This document shows positions 7,589 through 16,156 of a stretch of DNA of 64,000 nt, in pieces (position 1 is the first letter of the stretch; every line of letters begins with the position of its first letter). Source of the DNA: an uncultured Clostridia bacterium (lineage in GTDB: Bacteria > Bacillota > Clostridia > Christensenellales > Aristaeellaceae); assembly GCA_947565865.1 (NCBI GenBank), contig CANOHT010000001.1:124001-188000 (forward strand), given 5' to 3'. Both the position numbers and the translations under genes were made by a program. The notes under the pieces are model-generated. The model had not been told where the DNA came from. It saw only the letters and a list, made by a program, of their open reading frames with translations, and searched no databases.

Positions 7589-8485
7589 TCACTCCTCCGG
7601 CGCAATCAGCGCGCGCCAGCTCAGCTTATCGCCCTCGCGAACAGCCATACCCCAGAACATGCCGCTCAGGTATACCCGGGCTGCCTGGCCCTCCGCCAGG
7701 CTCACGCCTCCCCGGGCCGCCCGCAGGGGGAGCTTCACACCGTTTTCCACCTGCTTGCGCAGCGTCTCCCCCACATCTGCCCGGGGCAGATGCCGCAGGG
7801 GCATGTCCAGGGGCAAAAGACGCTCCTTCAGCAGTCCCTCGCTTTGCAGCGCCGAAGCCTCTTCCAAGGTCATAGCTGTGTCCAGGCGAAAAGCGCCGCT
7901 CTGGCTCCGCAGCAGAAAGCGCATATGGGCGGGACAGCCCACCAGCGCGCCCAGGTCGGCGCATATGGATCGGATATACGTCCCCCTGCCGCAGCGCACC
8001 GTCATCAGCATGCCATGGTTCGCCGTCTTCCCGTGGAGGTCGATGCTTTCCACATGCACCTGGCGCAGGGGGACTTCCACGGTCTCCCCTGCCCTGGCCC
8101 GCTCATACATGGGCTTGCCGTCCCGCTTGATGGCGCTGTACATGCTTGGCCGCTGCCAGATGTCCCCGATCAGCTTATCCGCCGCTTGGCGAACTTGTCC
8201 ATCATCGGGATAGTTCTCGCCCCAGGCTACCGCCCGGCCGGTGGCATCCTGGGTATCGGTGGCGCAGCCGAAGGCAACCTCCGCCACATAAGCCTTTTCC
8301 TTATCCACCAGATAGTCAAACAGGCGGGCCGCCTTACCGATCATCACCGGCAGAACGCCCGCAGCCTCGGGATCCAGCGTACCGGCATGGCCCACCCGCT
8401 TCTCGCCCGTAAGCCGCCGGATCACCGCCACCACCCCGGCCGAGGTCATCCCCGGGGGCTTGAGAATATTCAGGAAGCCGTTCAT
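7589..8485 (-). CDS. truB: TruB, tRNA pseudouridine-55 synthase
   Basis: Makes pseudouridine 55 in the T-loop of tRNAs. The 298-residue protein begins MNGFLNILKPPGMTS, and the catalytic aspartate is D38 in GHAGTLDPEA. KAYVAEVAFG, a Tyr/Arg-containing core (YSAIKRDGKPMYERAR) and GTYIRSICADLG further match the family. Its ATG overlaps the nrnA stop (ATGA), and ribF follows by 6 nt, as in many Bacillota. Confidence 0.97.
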   Translation of the reverse strand: MNGFLNILKPPGMTSAGVVAVIRRLTGEKRVGHAGTLDPEAAGVLPVMIGKAARLFDYLVDKEKAYVAEVAFGCATDTQDATGRAVAWGENYPDDGQVRQAADKLIGDIWQRPSMYSAIKRDGKPMYERARAGETVEVPLRQVHVESIDLHGKTANHGMLMTVRCGRGTYIRSICADLGALVGCPAHMRFLLRSQSGAFRLDTAMTLEEASALQSEGLLKERLLPLDMPLRHLPRADVGETLRKQVENGVKLPLRAARGGVSLAEGQAARVYLSGMFWGMAVREGDKLSWRALIAPEE

Positions 8486-9465
8486 GCCCGACCTCCGCCC
8501 AGCGCCTTGGTCAGCGCTGCCAGCACCTGGGCGCGGGCCGCCGCCATGTCGCCATTGACCGTGCAGCCCGCAGCCTGGGCATGGCCGCCGCCGCCCAGGG
8601 ACTGAGCCGCCTCATCCACCCGGTCAGGCTCCACTGCCCGCAGGGAGATCTTTATCTGCGTCTCCGAAGCCTCCCGCAAAAGCGCCGCCATGCGCACGCC
8701 CTCAACGTCCAGCGCCAGATTCACCAGCGTGTCCGCGTGCTCCTTCAGCGCGCCGCAGTCCTTAAAGTCCCTGGCAGTCAGTTCCATCAAAGCAATCCGC
8801 TCTCCTTCGTAGAAGGACAGCGCGTTCAGCGCCCGGGCCATCAGCCGGATTTGCGGCTTGCTCCGCTGGCGGAACAGCTGACGGTTCAGTCGGCTCAGGG
8901 GAAGTTGCCGTTCCATCAGTTCCGCCATCACCTGGAAGACCTCCGCTGTGGTACAGGAATAGGCAAAGTTGCCCGTGTCCGTGCTGATGGCCGTATACAG
9001 GCACGCCGCGATGTCCGACGTGATGTCCACATCCAGCAGCGCCAGCAGTTCGCGAATCATCAGCGCCGTGGCGGCAGCCTCGCCGTCCACCGCGTTGACC
9101 TGGGCATAACCCGGATTGGTGCCGTGATGATCCACCTGGGCGGTATGGTCGGCCAGCTCCGCCAGCACCCTGCCCGCCCCCAGGCGCATCTCGTCGGAAA
9201 CGTCCACAGCAATCAGCAGGTCATAGCGCCCCTGGGCCTCCTGCGGATGGCGGATGGCGTCGATGCCCGGCAGTATGGCGAGATTATCCGGCGTCTTGTC
9301 CGGGCAGAAGGCCTCCACCTCCTTGCCCATCTGAAGCAGCCCCAGCCGAAGGGCCAGAGCGCTGCCCAGGGTATCGCCGTCAGGGCTGACGTGGCTGCAC
9401 AGCGCAATGCGCCTTGACCCGCGGATCAGCGCCGCGATAGGCTCAAGATTCCTGCTCGTCTTCAT
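8482..9465 (-). CDS. nrnA: NrnA-type DHH phosphoesterase (oligoribonuclease / pAp phosphatase)
   Basis: Degrades very short RNA oligonucleotides and dephosphorylates 3'-phosphoadenosine 5'-phosphate, using a Mn2+ DHH/DHHA1 fold. Seen are SHVSPDGDTLGSALAL (about residue 25), the signature DHHGTN (about 113) and the C-terminal DHHA1 motif GGGGHAQAAG (about 295). The start is set at MKTSRNLEPI (9465), which overlaps the rbfA end by 23 nt; the 21 codons upstream in the same frame fall inside rbfA and look non-coding. The gene order rbfA-nrnA-truB-ribF is standard for Bacillota. Confidence 0.92.
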   Translation of the reverse strand: MKTSRNLEPIAALIRGSRRIALCSHVSPDGDTLGSALALRLGLLQMGKEVEAFCPDKTPDNLAILPGIDAIRHPQEAQGRYDLLIAVDVSDEMRLGAGRVLAELADHTAQVDHHGTNPGYAQVNAVDGEAAATALMIRELLALLDVDITSDIAACLYTAISTDTGNFAYSCTTAEVFQVMAELMERQLPLSRLNRQLFRQRSKPQIRLMARALNALSFYEGERIALMELTARDFKDCGALKEHADTLVNLALDVEGVRMAALLREASETQIKISLRAVEPDRVDEAAQSLGGGGHAQAAGCTVNGDMAAARAQVLAALTKALGGGRA

Positions 9466-9820
9466 GGCTGCTGCCCTCGTTCTTCTGCGCGTCAGCCAGC
9501 ACTTTGGCGATGTGGACGCCATAGGCAATGTTCTGGTCGCTGACGAAAATCAATTCCGGCGCGCTGCGGATGATGATCCCCTTGCCCAGCGCACGGCGGA
9601 TATATCCAGCCGCGCTCTTGAGGGCCTGGAGCAGCGGCTCGCGCTTCTCATCCTCCAGAACGCTGACGTAGACCTTCGCGTACCGCAGATCCCGGGTGAC
9701 CTCCGCCCGCGTCACCGAAAAGGTGCCGCTGACCCGAGGATCGTTCAGTTCCTCCCGGATGATGCGATCCACCTCCTGGCGAACCTCCTCGGAAATGCGG
9801 TCGATTCTCTGATAAGCCAT
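9443..9820 (-). CDS. rbfA: RbfA, 30S ribosome-binding factor
   Basis: Cold-shock-linked factor that binds the 30S subunit near the 16S rRNA 5' helix during late assembly. The 125-residue protein has the single KH-like domain of RbfA: RIDRISEEVRQEVDRII at the start, DPRVSGTFSVT near residue 30, KVYVSVLED near 48, and an IRRALGKGIIIRSAPELIF stretch. A charged tail ends HEDEQES. It normally follows infB directly; here 505 bp of repeat sequence separate the two, so it may rely on read-through or its own promoter. Confidence 0.95.
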   Translation of the reverse strand: MAYQRIDRISEEVRQEVDRIIREELNDPRVSGTFSVTRAEVTRDLRYAKVYVSVLEDEKREPLLQALKSAAGYIRRALGKGIIIRSAPELIFVSDQNIAYGVHIAKVLADAQKNEGSSHEDEQES

Positions 9821-9855
9821 ATTCTACCTCCTTCGCAGGGGCGCTGCCCCTGCAC

Positions 9856-10325
9856 CGTGTCGCTGAAGTGGCAATGCTACTTCAGCGAGTTTTGCACGAC
9901 CTCACTGGTCGGAGCGCAAGCGTTCCTCCCGGTCGTTCAGTCGTGTAAGGAAGCGATTTCTAACGAAATCGCACGAAATTCGCCGTACATGCTGCCGATT
10001 TTCGATGAAGCGTCTGCCGACGGCAAGTTACTGTGCCACCGCAAGCAGCAACCCCGAAATGAACGGAGGGAGGCGGGGACGTCAAGTCCTGCCTCCCTCG
10101 CAAGAAAACACGCAAGCCCCACACCGCCCCCGGGTGGTGTCGGGGGGCCCGCAGGCCCTCTGACTGTAATCGTATCCGACGGCTCCGTCGGCGGGGCGGG
10201 GAGTTTTCGGCTCTGCCGAAAACATTCCTTACACTTGCGAACGGCCGGGAGCCGCTTTCAGCGGCGACCAGTGAGCGAGTGCAAACCTCGCGGAAATGGC
10301 TCCGCCATTTTCGCGAAGCGCAGCG
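9856..10325. repeat. Hairpin-mosaic element, two copies in inverted orientation (B1 and B2)
   Basis: B1 (9856 to about 9975) and B2 (about 10135-10325) are oppositely oriented copies of the element also seen at 1315-1512. Shared blocks: GCACGACCTCACTGGTC (9894-9910) is matched in reverse complement by GACCAGTGAGCGAGTGC (10266-10282), and GTCGTGTAAGGAAG (9940-9953) by ATTCCTTACAC (10224-10234). Slot hairpins differ: 9861-9887 (12-bp arms), 9911-9926, 10207-10221, 10251-10265, 10289-10315 (12-bp arms). B2 also has GGTGTCGGGGGGCCCGCAGG from 10136, nearly identical to copy A. The pair separates infB from rbfA. No reading frame in it is convincing. Confidence 0.8.
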
Positions 10326-13310
10326 TTATCGCGGTATCTCCTCCATGATGAAGCACTCCACCACGTCGCCTTCCTTGATGTCATTATGCCCCTCCAGGGA
10401 CATACCGCATTCAAAGCCGGCAGCCATTTCCTTGACATCCTCCTTGTAGTGCTTCAGGCTGGACAGCTTGCCCTCGAAGCAGACCACATTGTCGCGCAGC
10501 AGGCGTACCTGGGCGTTCCTCTGCACCTTGCCATCCTGCACATAGCAGCCGGCAATGATGCCCGAGCCGGTGATCTTGAAGACGCTGCGCACCTCGGCGT
10601 GACCCAGCAGCACCTCGCGGAACTCGGGCGCCAGCAGGCCCTTCATGGCCTTCTCCATATCCTCGATGGCCTTGTAGATGACGGTGTACAGCCGCACATC
10701 CACCTTTTCCTTCTCGGCCTGCTCCCGGGCGGAAGCATCCGGCCGGATGTTGAAGCCAATGATAATCGCGTTGAAGGCGCTGGCCAGGTTGACATCGTCC
10801 TTGGTGACGGCGCCGGCGGCGGAATGCAGCACACGCACCTTCACCTCGTCGTTGGAGAGCTTCTCCATGGCCTGCTTGACGGCCTCCACCGAGCCCTGCA
10901 CATCCGCCTTGATGATGAGGTTGAGGGTGGTCATCTTGCCAGCCTCCAGGCTGGAGAATAGGTTCTCCATGCTCATCTTGGCCATGGTCGCCTCGCGGCT
11001 GGCCTTCAGCTTGGCCTTGCGCTCCTCGGCAACCTGGCGGGACAGATGATCGTCGCCCACAGCGATCATTTCATCGCCCGCGGAGGGCACCTCGTCAAAG
11101 CCCATGATTTCCACAGGCATGGCAGGCCCAGCCTCCTTGACCTTTTCCCCACGATCGTTAATCAGCGCGCGCACACGGCCCGAGGCCATGCCGGCAATGA
11201 TGTTGTCGCCCACATGGAGCGTACCATTTTGAAGCAGCACGGTGGCCAGGGGACCGCGGGCCTTATCCAGCTTGGCCTCGATAATGACGCCGCGGCCCAG
11301 TCGGTTCGGATTGGCGCGCAGCTCGAGGGTATCAGCCTGCAGGAGGATCATTTCCAGCAGCTCGTCGATGCCGTCGCCGGTCAGGGCGCTGACAGGCACC
11401 ATGATGTTCTCGCCGCCCCACTCCTCGGCAATGATGCCGTACTGGGTCAGGTCCTGCTTGACCTTATCGGGGTTGGCGGAAGGCTTGTCGCACTTGTTGA
11501 TGGCGACAATCACCGGCACCTCGGCAGCCTTGGCGTGGTTGATGGACTCAATGGTCTGGGGCATCACGGAATCGTCCGCCGCCACCACCAGCACGGCGAT
11601 GTCCGTCGCCTGGGTGCCGCGGGCGCGCATGGCCGTGAAGGCCTCATGACCGGGCGTATCCAGGAAGGTGATCTGACGGCCGTCCACATCCACGGTATAA
11701 GCGCCGATGTGCTGGGTGATGCCGCCGGCCTCCCCCGCCGTCACGCGGCTCTTGCGGATGTAGTCCAGCAGGCTGGTCTTGCCGTGATCGACGTGACCCA
11801 TGATGGTCACAACAGGCGGACGGGCCTGGAGATTCTCCTCGGTATCATCGAAGTCCTCGGCCACCAGGGCGTCCTCGGCGGTCTGCTCAGGCTTCTTTTC
11901 CAGGGTGATCTCGAAATCGGAACACACCAGCTGGGCGGTATCGAAGTCGATCTCGCTGTTGATGGTGGCCATGTTGCCCAGCAGGAACAGCTTCTTGATG
12001 ATCTCGCCCGAGGGCTTACCGATCTTTTCGCAAAGATCGCGCACCACAATGGTGTCGCCGGCCATGTAGGCCGTCTCAATCTTGATGGGCGCCATCAGCT
12101 GCTGCGCCGAGGGCTTCTTCGCCCGGGAGCGCTTGCCGCCGCGGATCACATCGTCATCATAGCCGCTGAAGTTGTCCCGGGCCAGCTGCTTGCGGTTGCG
12201 GGCCACCCGCTCCGGGTCATGCTGGCGGACGTAATTCTTTTTGTTGGGGTCGTAGTTGGAGACGCGCTCCTTCTCCATGGCAGGCGTCAGTTCCGGGCCC
12301 TTGCCGCGCGCCATGGGACGTCCGCCGCCCTGGGGCCGGGGAGCGCCGCCAGGAGCGGGACGCTGGCCGAAGCCTCCCTGTCCGCCCTGAGGCCGAGGCG
12401 CAAAGCCGCCCTGGGGCCGAGCGCCCTGAGCGGGACGGCCGAAGCCTCCCTGCTGTCCCTGGGGATTCGCAGGACGGCCATAGGGCCCCTGAGGATTCGC
12501 GGGGCGGCCATAGGGCCCCTGGGGATTCGCGGGACGGCCATAAGGGCCCTGAGGATTCGCAGGGCGGCCATAGGGCCCCTGGGGATTCGCAGGACGGCCA
12601 TAGGGGCCGGCAGGCCGGTTCTGACCGGGCTGCACGGGCCGGGGCGCGCGAATCACGTTGGGCGCGAGACCCACGCTGCGCTGCTGGCTCGGCATCTGCT
12701 GTCCGGGGCGCGCCATAATCTGACCAATAGCGGGCTTCTTTTCCGCGGGTTTCTCGGCCGGCTTGTCGGCCGACTTTTCTTCCTGACGCGCTTCCGTCTT
12801 GGGCGCGGCATCGGCCTTGGGGACGGCATCCGTCTTCACGGGCGCGGTTTCCGCCTTCGCAGCAGGCGTCTCCTGCTTGGACGGCGCGGCTTCCTCTGCC
12901 CTGGGGGCGGCATCTGCCTTTGCGGGCGCCTCCTGCTTGGCAGGCTTGGGCTTCTCCGCCTGAACGGGGGATGCCTCCGGCTGAACGGAAGCAGCCTCCG
13001 GCTTGACCGGCTGCTTAGCGTTTTCGCTCTGCTCCTGCACGGCAGCGGCCTGCACGGCGGCTACCTGGGCCCTTTCATCTTCATCCAGCATGGTGAAGGC
13101 CTTGGAATGGGAGCTGATGACCTTCTGCTGCTCTTCCCTGCGGAGCTTCGCGGCCTGCTCCTCCTGCTTGCGGACAAAGCCGTCCCGCACCTCCCGCAGG
13201 CTTTTCACCAGCGCGTCCGCGCTCTTGCGCACCCGAACGGCGTCGCCCAGCACCTTCGAGGCGTCCTGAGCCAGTTCCTTGGTGGCATCCTTCAGTTTCA
13301 CTTTCGTCAT
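10326..13310 (-). CDS. infB: Translation initiation factor IF-2 (long N-terminal domain)
   Basis: GTPase that places initiator tRNA on the 30S subunit and promotes subunit joining. The protein has 994 residues. The first 390 or so are low complexity: a Lys/Ala/Glu/Pro-rich stretch, then five copies of the decapeptide GPYGRPANPQ at about residues 233-283, then Gly/Arg/Pro-rich sequence. The IF2-N region follows, and the G domain has GHVDHGKTS at about residue 504, DTPGHEAF and NKCDKP. Beta-barrel and C-terminal fMet-tRNA-binding domains end in GDVVECFIMEEIPR. The start is the ATG at 13310, whose ATGA overlaps the ylxQ stop; the longer in-frame start 7 codons earlier is less likely. Confidence 0.97.
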   Translation of the reverse strand: MTKVKLKDATKELAQDASKVLGDAVRVRKSADALVKSLREVRDGFVRKQEEQAAKLRREEQQKVISSHSKAFTMLDEDERAQVAAVQAAAVQEQSENAKQPVKPEAASVQPEASPVQAEKPKPAKQEAPAKADAAPRAEEAAPSKQETPAAKAETAPVKTDAVPKADAAPKTEARQEEKSADKPAEKPAEKKPAIGQIMARPGQQMPSQQRSVGLAPNVIRAPRPVQPGQNRPAGPYGRPANPQGPYGRPANPQGPYGRPANPQGPYGRPANPQGPYGRPANPQGQQGGFGRPAQGARPQGGFAPRPQGGQGGFGQRPAPGGAPRPQGGGRPMARGKGPELTPAMEKERVSNYDPNKKNYVRQHDPERVARNRKQLARDNFSGYDDDVIRGGKRSRAKKPSAQQLMAPIKIETAYMAGDTIVVRDLCEKIGKPSGEIIKKLFLLGNMATINSEIDFDTAQLVCSDFEITLEKKPEQTAEDALVAEDFDDTEENLQARPPVVTIMGHVDHGKTSLLDYIRKSRVTAGEAGGITQHIGAYTVDVDGRQITFLDTPGHEAFTAMRARGTQATDIAVLVVAADDSVMPQTIESINHAKAAEVPVIVAINKCDKPSANPDKVKQDLTQYGIIAEEWGGENIMVPVSALTGDGIDELLEMILLQADTLELRANPNRLGRGVIIEAKLDKARGPLATVLLQNGTLHVGDNIIAGMASGRVRALINDRGEKVKEAGPAMPVEIMGFDEVPSAGDEMIAVGDDHLSRQVAEERKAKLKASREATMAKMSMENLFSSLEAGKMTTLNLIIKADVQGSVEAVKQAMEKLSNDEVKVRVLHSAAGAVTKDDVNLASAFNAIIIGFNIRPDASAREQAEKEKVDVRLYTVIYKAIEDMEKAMKGLLAPEFREVLLGHAEVRSVFKITGSGIIAGCYVQDGKVQRNAQVRLLRDNVVCFEGKLSSLKHYKEDVKEMAAGFECGMSLEGHNDIKEGDVVECFIMEEIPR
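12459..12608 (-). repeat. Five 30-bp tandem repeats inside infB
   Basis: Five consecutive 30-bp units each encode the decapeptide GPYGRPANPQ. Units differ only at synonymous positions (for example CAGGACGGCC versus CGGGGCGGCC on the plus strand), so the peptide is conserved while DNA drifts. Confidence 0.9.
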
Positions 13311-13663
13311 TCGACGCTCGCACCCCCGCATTTATTTGCCGATGTCATTGGTTGATCCGGCGCCCTCACCGGAAGAATTCCCTGAATCTGTTCCGCCAGG
13401 CCTCCCGGACGGATCGCCATCGCGACCCCGGGCTTTCCCGTGGCCCCGTAAAGCATGCCCTCGGGCAACTCACCCATGGGCGTTTGCGCATGAAAGCAGG
13501 CCCATCGGTACTTGTCCCTGGTGGCGGGAGAGGCTCTCCCGTCCATCAGCAACACCGCGCACTGCCCCTGGCGAATAGCCTTCATGCAGCCGTCTTCACC
13601 GAAGACGGCCTGACCGGCCCGCACACACAGGCCCATCAAGCCTCGCAGCTTATTTTCATCCAC
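13307..13663 (-). CDS. ylxQ: L7Ae-family RNA-binding protein (YlxQ-like)
   Basis: A 118-residue protein between rnpM and infB, the exact position of YlxQ in Bacillota. The L7Ae/L30e/S12e/Gadd45 fold is suggested by GLMGLCVRAGQAVFGEDGCMKAI at the start and by LLMDGRASPATRDKY near residue 40. Such proteins bind kink-turn-like RNA; the precise target of YlxQ is not settled. The C-terminal 20 residues are less conserved. The stop overlaps the infB start. Confidence 0.85.
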   Translation of the reverse strand: MDENKLRGLMGLCVRAGQAVFGEDGCMKAIRQGQCAVLLMDGRASPATRDKYRWACFHAQTPMGELPEGMLYGATGKPGVAMAIRPGGLAEQIQGILPVRAPDQPMTSANKCGGASVE

Positions 13664-13666
13664 GGC

Positions 13667-13957
13667 TTACGTCGCCTCCCCCGTCTGGGGCGGCAAGCCC
13701 GCCAAGGTTTGGCGCAGCGACGCAACCACGTCCTCCGTCAGCTGCGTTTCCAGCACCCGTTCCAGCTGTTTCTGCTTCAGGGCGCGGTTCAGGCAGGCCT
13801 CGTCGCGGCACACATACGCGCCTCTGCCCGGCTTTTTGCCCACCGGATCCATGGAGACCTCCCCCTCGGGGGAGCGCACCACGCGGATCAGTTCCCGCTT
13901 GGGCTTCATTTCCCGGCAGCCCACGCACATCCGCATGGGAATTTTCTTCGGCTTCAT
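13667..13957 (-). CDS. rnpM: RnpM (YlxR, DUF448), RNase P modulator
   Basis: A 96-residue nucleic-acid-binding protein of the YlxR family, reported to bind the RNase P RNA in Bacillus. Visible are RMCVGCREMKPKRELIRVVR at the N-terminus and GRGAYVCRDEACLNRA in the middle, the two hallmark segments. The start is the ATG at 13957 (MKPKKIPMR); the TTG four codons earlier would leave the GGAGG site touching the start codon. It ends 3 nt before ylxQ. Confidence 0.92.
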   Translation of the reverse strand: MKPKKIPMRMCVGCREMKPKRELIRVVRSPEGEVSMDPVGKKPGRGAYVCRDEACLNRALKQKQLERVLETQLTEDVVASLRQTLAGLPPQTGEAT

Positions 13958-13996
13958 TCCGCTTGGCAACCTCCAGTATCCTCCGCCGTCCGCGCC

Positions 13997-15151
13997 TTAC
14001 AGCGTATCGTCATCCTCCGCCGCGGGCATGGAGAACAGCTCCACATCCTCGGGCATGGGCAGGTCGGTATCGTCCACCATATCCGTCATTTCCGCCGCCT
14101 GGGACTGGGACTTGATGTCAATCTTCCAGCCGGTGAGCTTCGCGGCCAGGCGGGCATTCTGGCCCTCCTTGCCAATGGCCAGGGACAGCTGATTGTCCGG
14201 CACGATCACCCGGCAGGCCTTCTCGTTCTCCGCCACGAAGACGGAAAGCACATGCGCGGGGTTCAGGGCGTTGGCCACAAACTCGGCCGGGTCGCTGGAC
14301 CACTTGATGATGTCGATTTTCTCGCCCTTGAGCTCCGTCACCACCCGATCCACGCGGCTGCCCCGCTGGCCTACGCAGGCGCCCACCGGGTCGATCATCA
14401 TATCGGAGGAATGGACGGCCATCTTCGTGCGGCTGCCGGCCTCCCGGGCAATGGACTTGATGGTCACCGTGCCCGAGGCGATTTCCGGCACCTCCATCTC
14501 AAACAGGCGCTTGACCAGGTTGGGATGAATCCGGCTGACCCGCACCTGCGGCCCGCGGGGACCCACGGGGCCGGAGCGGTAGACCTCCAGCACATACACC
14601 TTGATGTGATCGTCGTCATGCAGGGTTTCGCCGGGAATCATTTCGCTGAATTCCAGTACGCCCTCGGTGCGGCCCAGTTCCACAAACACGGCCTTGGGCT
14701 CCACCCGCTGAACGATAGCGGTGAGAATTTCGCTTTCTTTTTCAATATACTCATCATAAATTCTGCCGCGCTCGGCCTCGCGGATACGCTGCATAATCAC
14801 CTGCTTGGCCGTTTGGGCCGCCACGCGGAGAAAACCGCTGGGCGTCACATCCACCTCAGCGATGTCGCCCATCTGATAAGCGCTGCTGATGCGCTGGGCG
14901 TCCTCCAGGCTGATCTGGCTGCCGGACTCCTCCACCTCGGGCACAATCAGCTTCCGGGCGTAAACATGGGCCGCGCCGTCGGTACGGCTGACGGTCACCG
15001 CCAGGTTGTTGGGCACGGGCGCACCCTTGGGCAGGTTCTTGCGGTAAGCCGCCTTCAGCGCCTCCTCAATGGTGGAAAACAGCATCTCCTCGCTGATTTC
15101 CTTTTCTTTGGCCAGTGCCTTGATCGCTTCAATAATTTCTGCCTTTGCCAT
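13997..15151 (-). CDS. nusA: NusA, transcription termination/antitermination factor
   Basis: Binds RNA polymerase and nascent RNA to modulate pausing, termination and antitermination. The 384-residue protein contains the N-terminal polymerase-binding domain (to about residue 125), an S1 domain, and two KH domains with GACVGQRGSRVDRVVTEL near residue 255 and LAIGKEGQNARLAAKLTGW near 325. The C-terminus is acidic (DDTDLPMPEDVE), as in Gram-positive NusA lacking the extra acidic repeats. The start is the ATG at 15151 behind GGAGG; the in-frame TTG earlier is not needed. Confidence 0.97.
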   Translation of the reverse strand: MAKAEIIEAIKALAKEKEISEEMLFSTIEEALKAAYRKNLPKGAPVPNNLAVTVSRTDGAAHVYARKLIVPEVEESGSQISLEDAQRISSAYQMGDIAEVDVTPSGFLRVAAQTAKQVIMQRIREAERGRIYDEYIEKESEILTAIVQRVEPKAVFVELGRTEGVLEFSEMIPGETLHDDDHIKVYVLEVYRSGPVGPRGPQVRVSRIHPNLVKRLFEMEVPEIASGTVTIKSIAREAGSRTKMAVHSSDMMIDPVGACVGQRGSRVDRVVTELKGEKIDIIKWSSDPAEFVANALNPAHVLSVFVAENEKACRVIVPDNQLSLAIGKEGQNARLAAKLTGWKIDIKSQSQAAEMTDMVDDTDLPMPEDVELFSMPAAEDDDTL

Positions 15152-15220
15152 GCTTCCTCCGCCTTCCAAGAGATATTCTATGCCGTTCCCGCCGGGCGTA
15201 ATGACCCGGAGGGTGCTGAA

Positions 15221-15706
15221 TCAGGTTTCCTCGGACAAATCGACGCTTTCCACGCCCTCCATGTCCACCACGGGCTTCACCAGGGCGCAGTCCTTCCGAC
15301 GGATGCGCCGCGCCTCGCCCTCCACATCCAGAATGATTTCTTCCTTGGTGTAGTCAGCCAGCGCGCCGGTGATGACCTTGACGCCATCCACCGCCTTGAA
15401 CAGCTTGACTTCCACCGTCTCGCCAATGGCCCGCTCAAAGTCCCGATCCTTCTTCAGCGGCCTGTCCACCCCCGGCGAGGAGACCTCCAGAAAGTCATAA
15501 TCATAGCTTTCCAGCTGGGGCTGGATAGCCCGGTGATAGGCCTCGCAGTCGTCCAGGGAAATGCCCTGGGGCTTGTCGATGTAAATGCGCAGGTACTTGC
15601 CCGCGCCCTCCTTGTCCAGGCTGACATCCACCAATTCAAGGCCCATGCGCTCCGCCAGCGCCTGGCACTTGGGGGCGACCACCGCGGTCAGTTCCGCCTT
15701 GGGCAT
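15221..15706 (-). CDS. rimP: RimP, ribosome maturation factor
   Basis: Assists early 30S assembly. The 161-residue protein matches RimP in length and layout: an N-terminal domain with RMGLELVDVSLDKEGAGKYLRIYID (residues 18-42) and DCEAYHRAIQPQLE, the diagnostic YDFLEVSSPGVDRPLK near residue 80, and a C-terminal SH3-like domain (DYTKEEIILDVEGEARRIRRKDCALVKPV). The start at 15706 (MPKAEL) has GGAG upstream. It is the first gene of the rimP-nusA-rnpM-ylxQ-infB run. Confidence 0.95.
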   Translation of the reverse strand: MPKAELTAVVAPKCQALAERMGLELVDVSLDKEGAGKYLRIYIDKPQGISLDDCEAYHRAIQPQLESYDYDFLEVSSPGVDRPLKKDRDFERAIGETVEVKLFKAVDGVKVITGALADYTKEEIILDVEGEARRIRRKDCALVKPVVDMEGVESVDLSEET

Positions 15707-16089
15707 ACCTCGCACTCCTTCCGCCTTGCGGCAATTGGATGAAATTTCCATCAGAATAACAGAAAAGAGTGGCTGCCATCAGCCCAGCGAATAACGCCGT
15801 CAGGGCAAAGGGCGGCAAGCTGCCTGCCTCTTTGCATTGCCTTATGGCGAGTCGCCAGGCCATGTCCACTCTTTACGTCAAACCCTTCTTTCATCAAGCA
15901 GCGCCGTCAAGCGGCCCCTTTTATGGCGAATCGCACGCCCAGAGGGGCATACGCTTGAGCCACACGGTGGGAGTATACCACATTCAACCCGGAAATACAA
16001 GCGTTTTCGCGCCTCTAACCCCTGAAAAAATGGTAAATTTCCGTTTGGCCGCCCCGCGCTGCGCCGGAAGGCCTCCGGGCCTATCCGAC
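15707..16089. other. Intergenic region between rimP and the radical SAM gene
   Basis: Divergent regulatory space. No convincing reading frame: a short minus-strand frame encodes one hydrophobic stretch near 15770-15830 but lacks a start with a ribosome site and runs into rimP. I could not pick out a strong promoter for rimP. The plus-strand promoter at 16090 is described separately. Confidence 0.5.
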
Positions 16090-16118
16090 TTGCCCGTCCG
16101 AAGCGAATATGCTACAAT
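16090..16118 (+). promoter_or_regulatory. Promoter of the radical SAM gene
   Basis: TTGCCC (16090-16095), 17-bp spacer, TACAAT (16113-16118), 38 bp before the ATG. Confidence 0.6.
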
Positions 16119-16156
16119 CAGCGTGACCGCTTATGGTACGGAAAGGAAGGCTTCCC

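Noticed and set aside
10140..10325. Possible CRISPR array from recurring short blocks at 1.4, 9.9, 10.2 and 20.8 kb
   Set aside because: Blocks are not regularly spaced, copies are kilobases apart and no cas gene is present.
9840..10348. Plus-strand open frame through the repeat between infB and rbfA
   Set aside because: It is made of palindromic repeat sequence, lacks a ribosome site and shows no protein features.
15636..15869. Small membrane protein upstream of rimP
   Set aside because: One hydrophobic stretch but the frame runs into rimP, with no ribosome site or family match.
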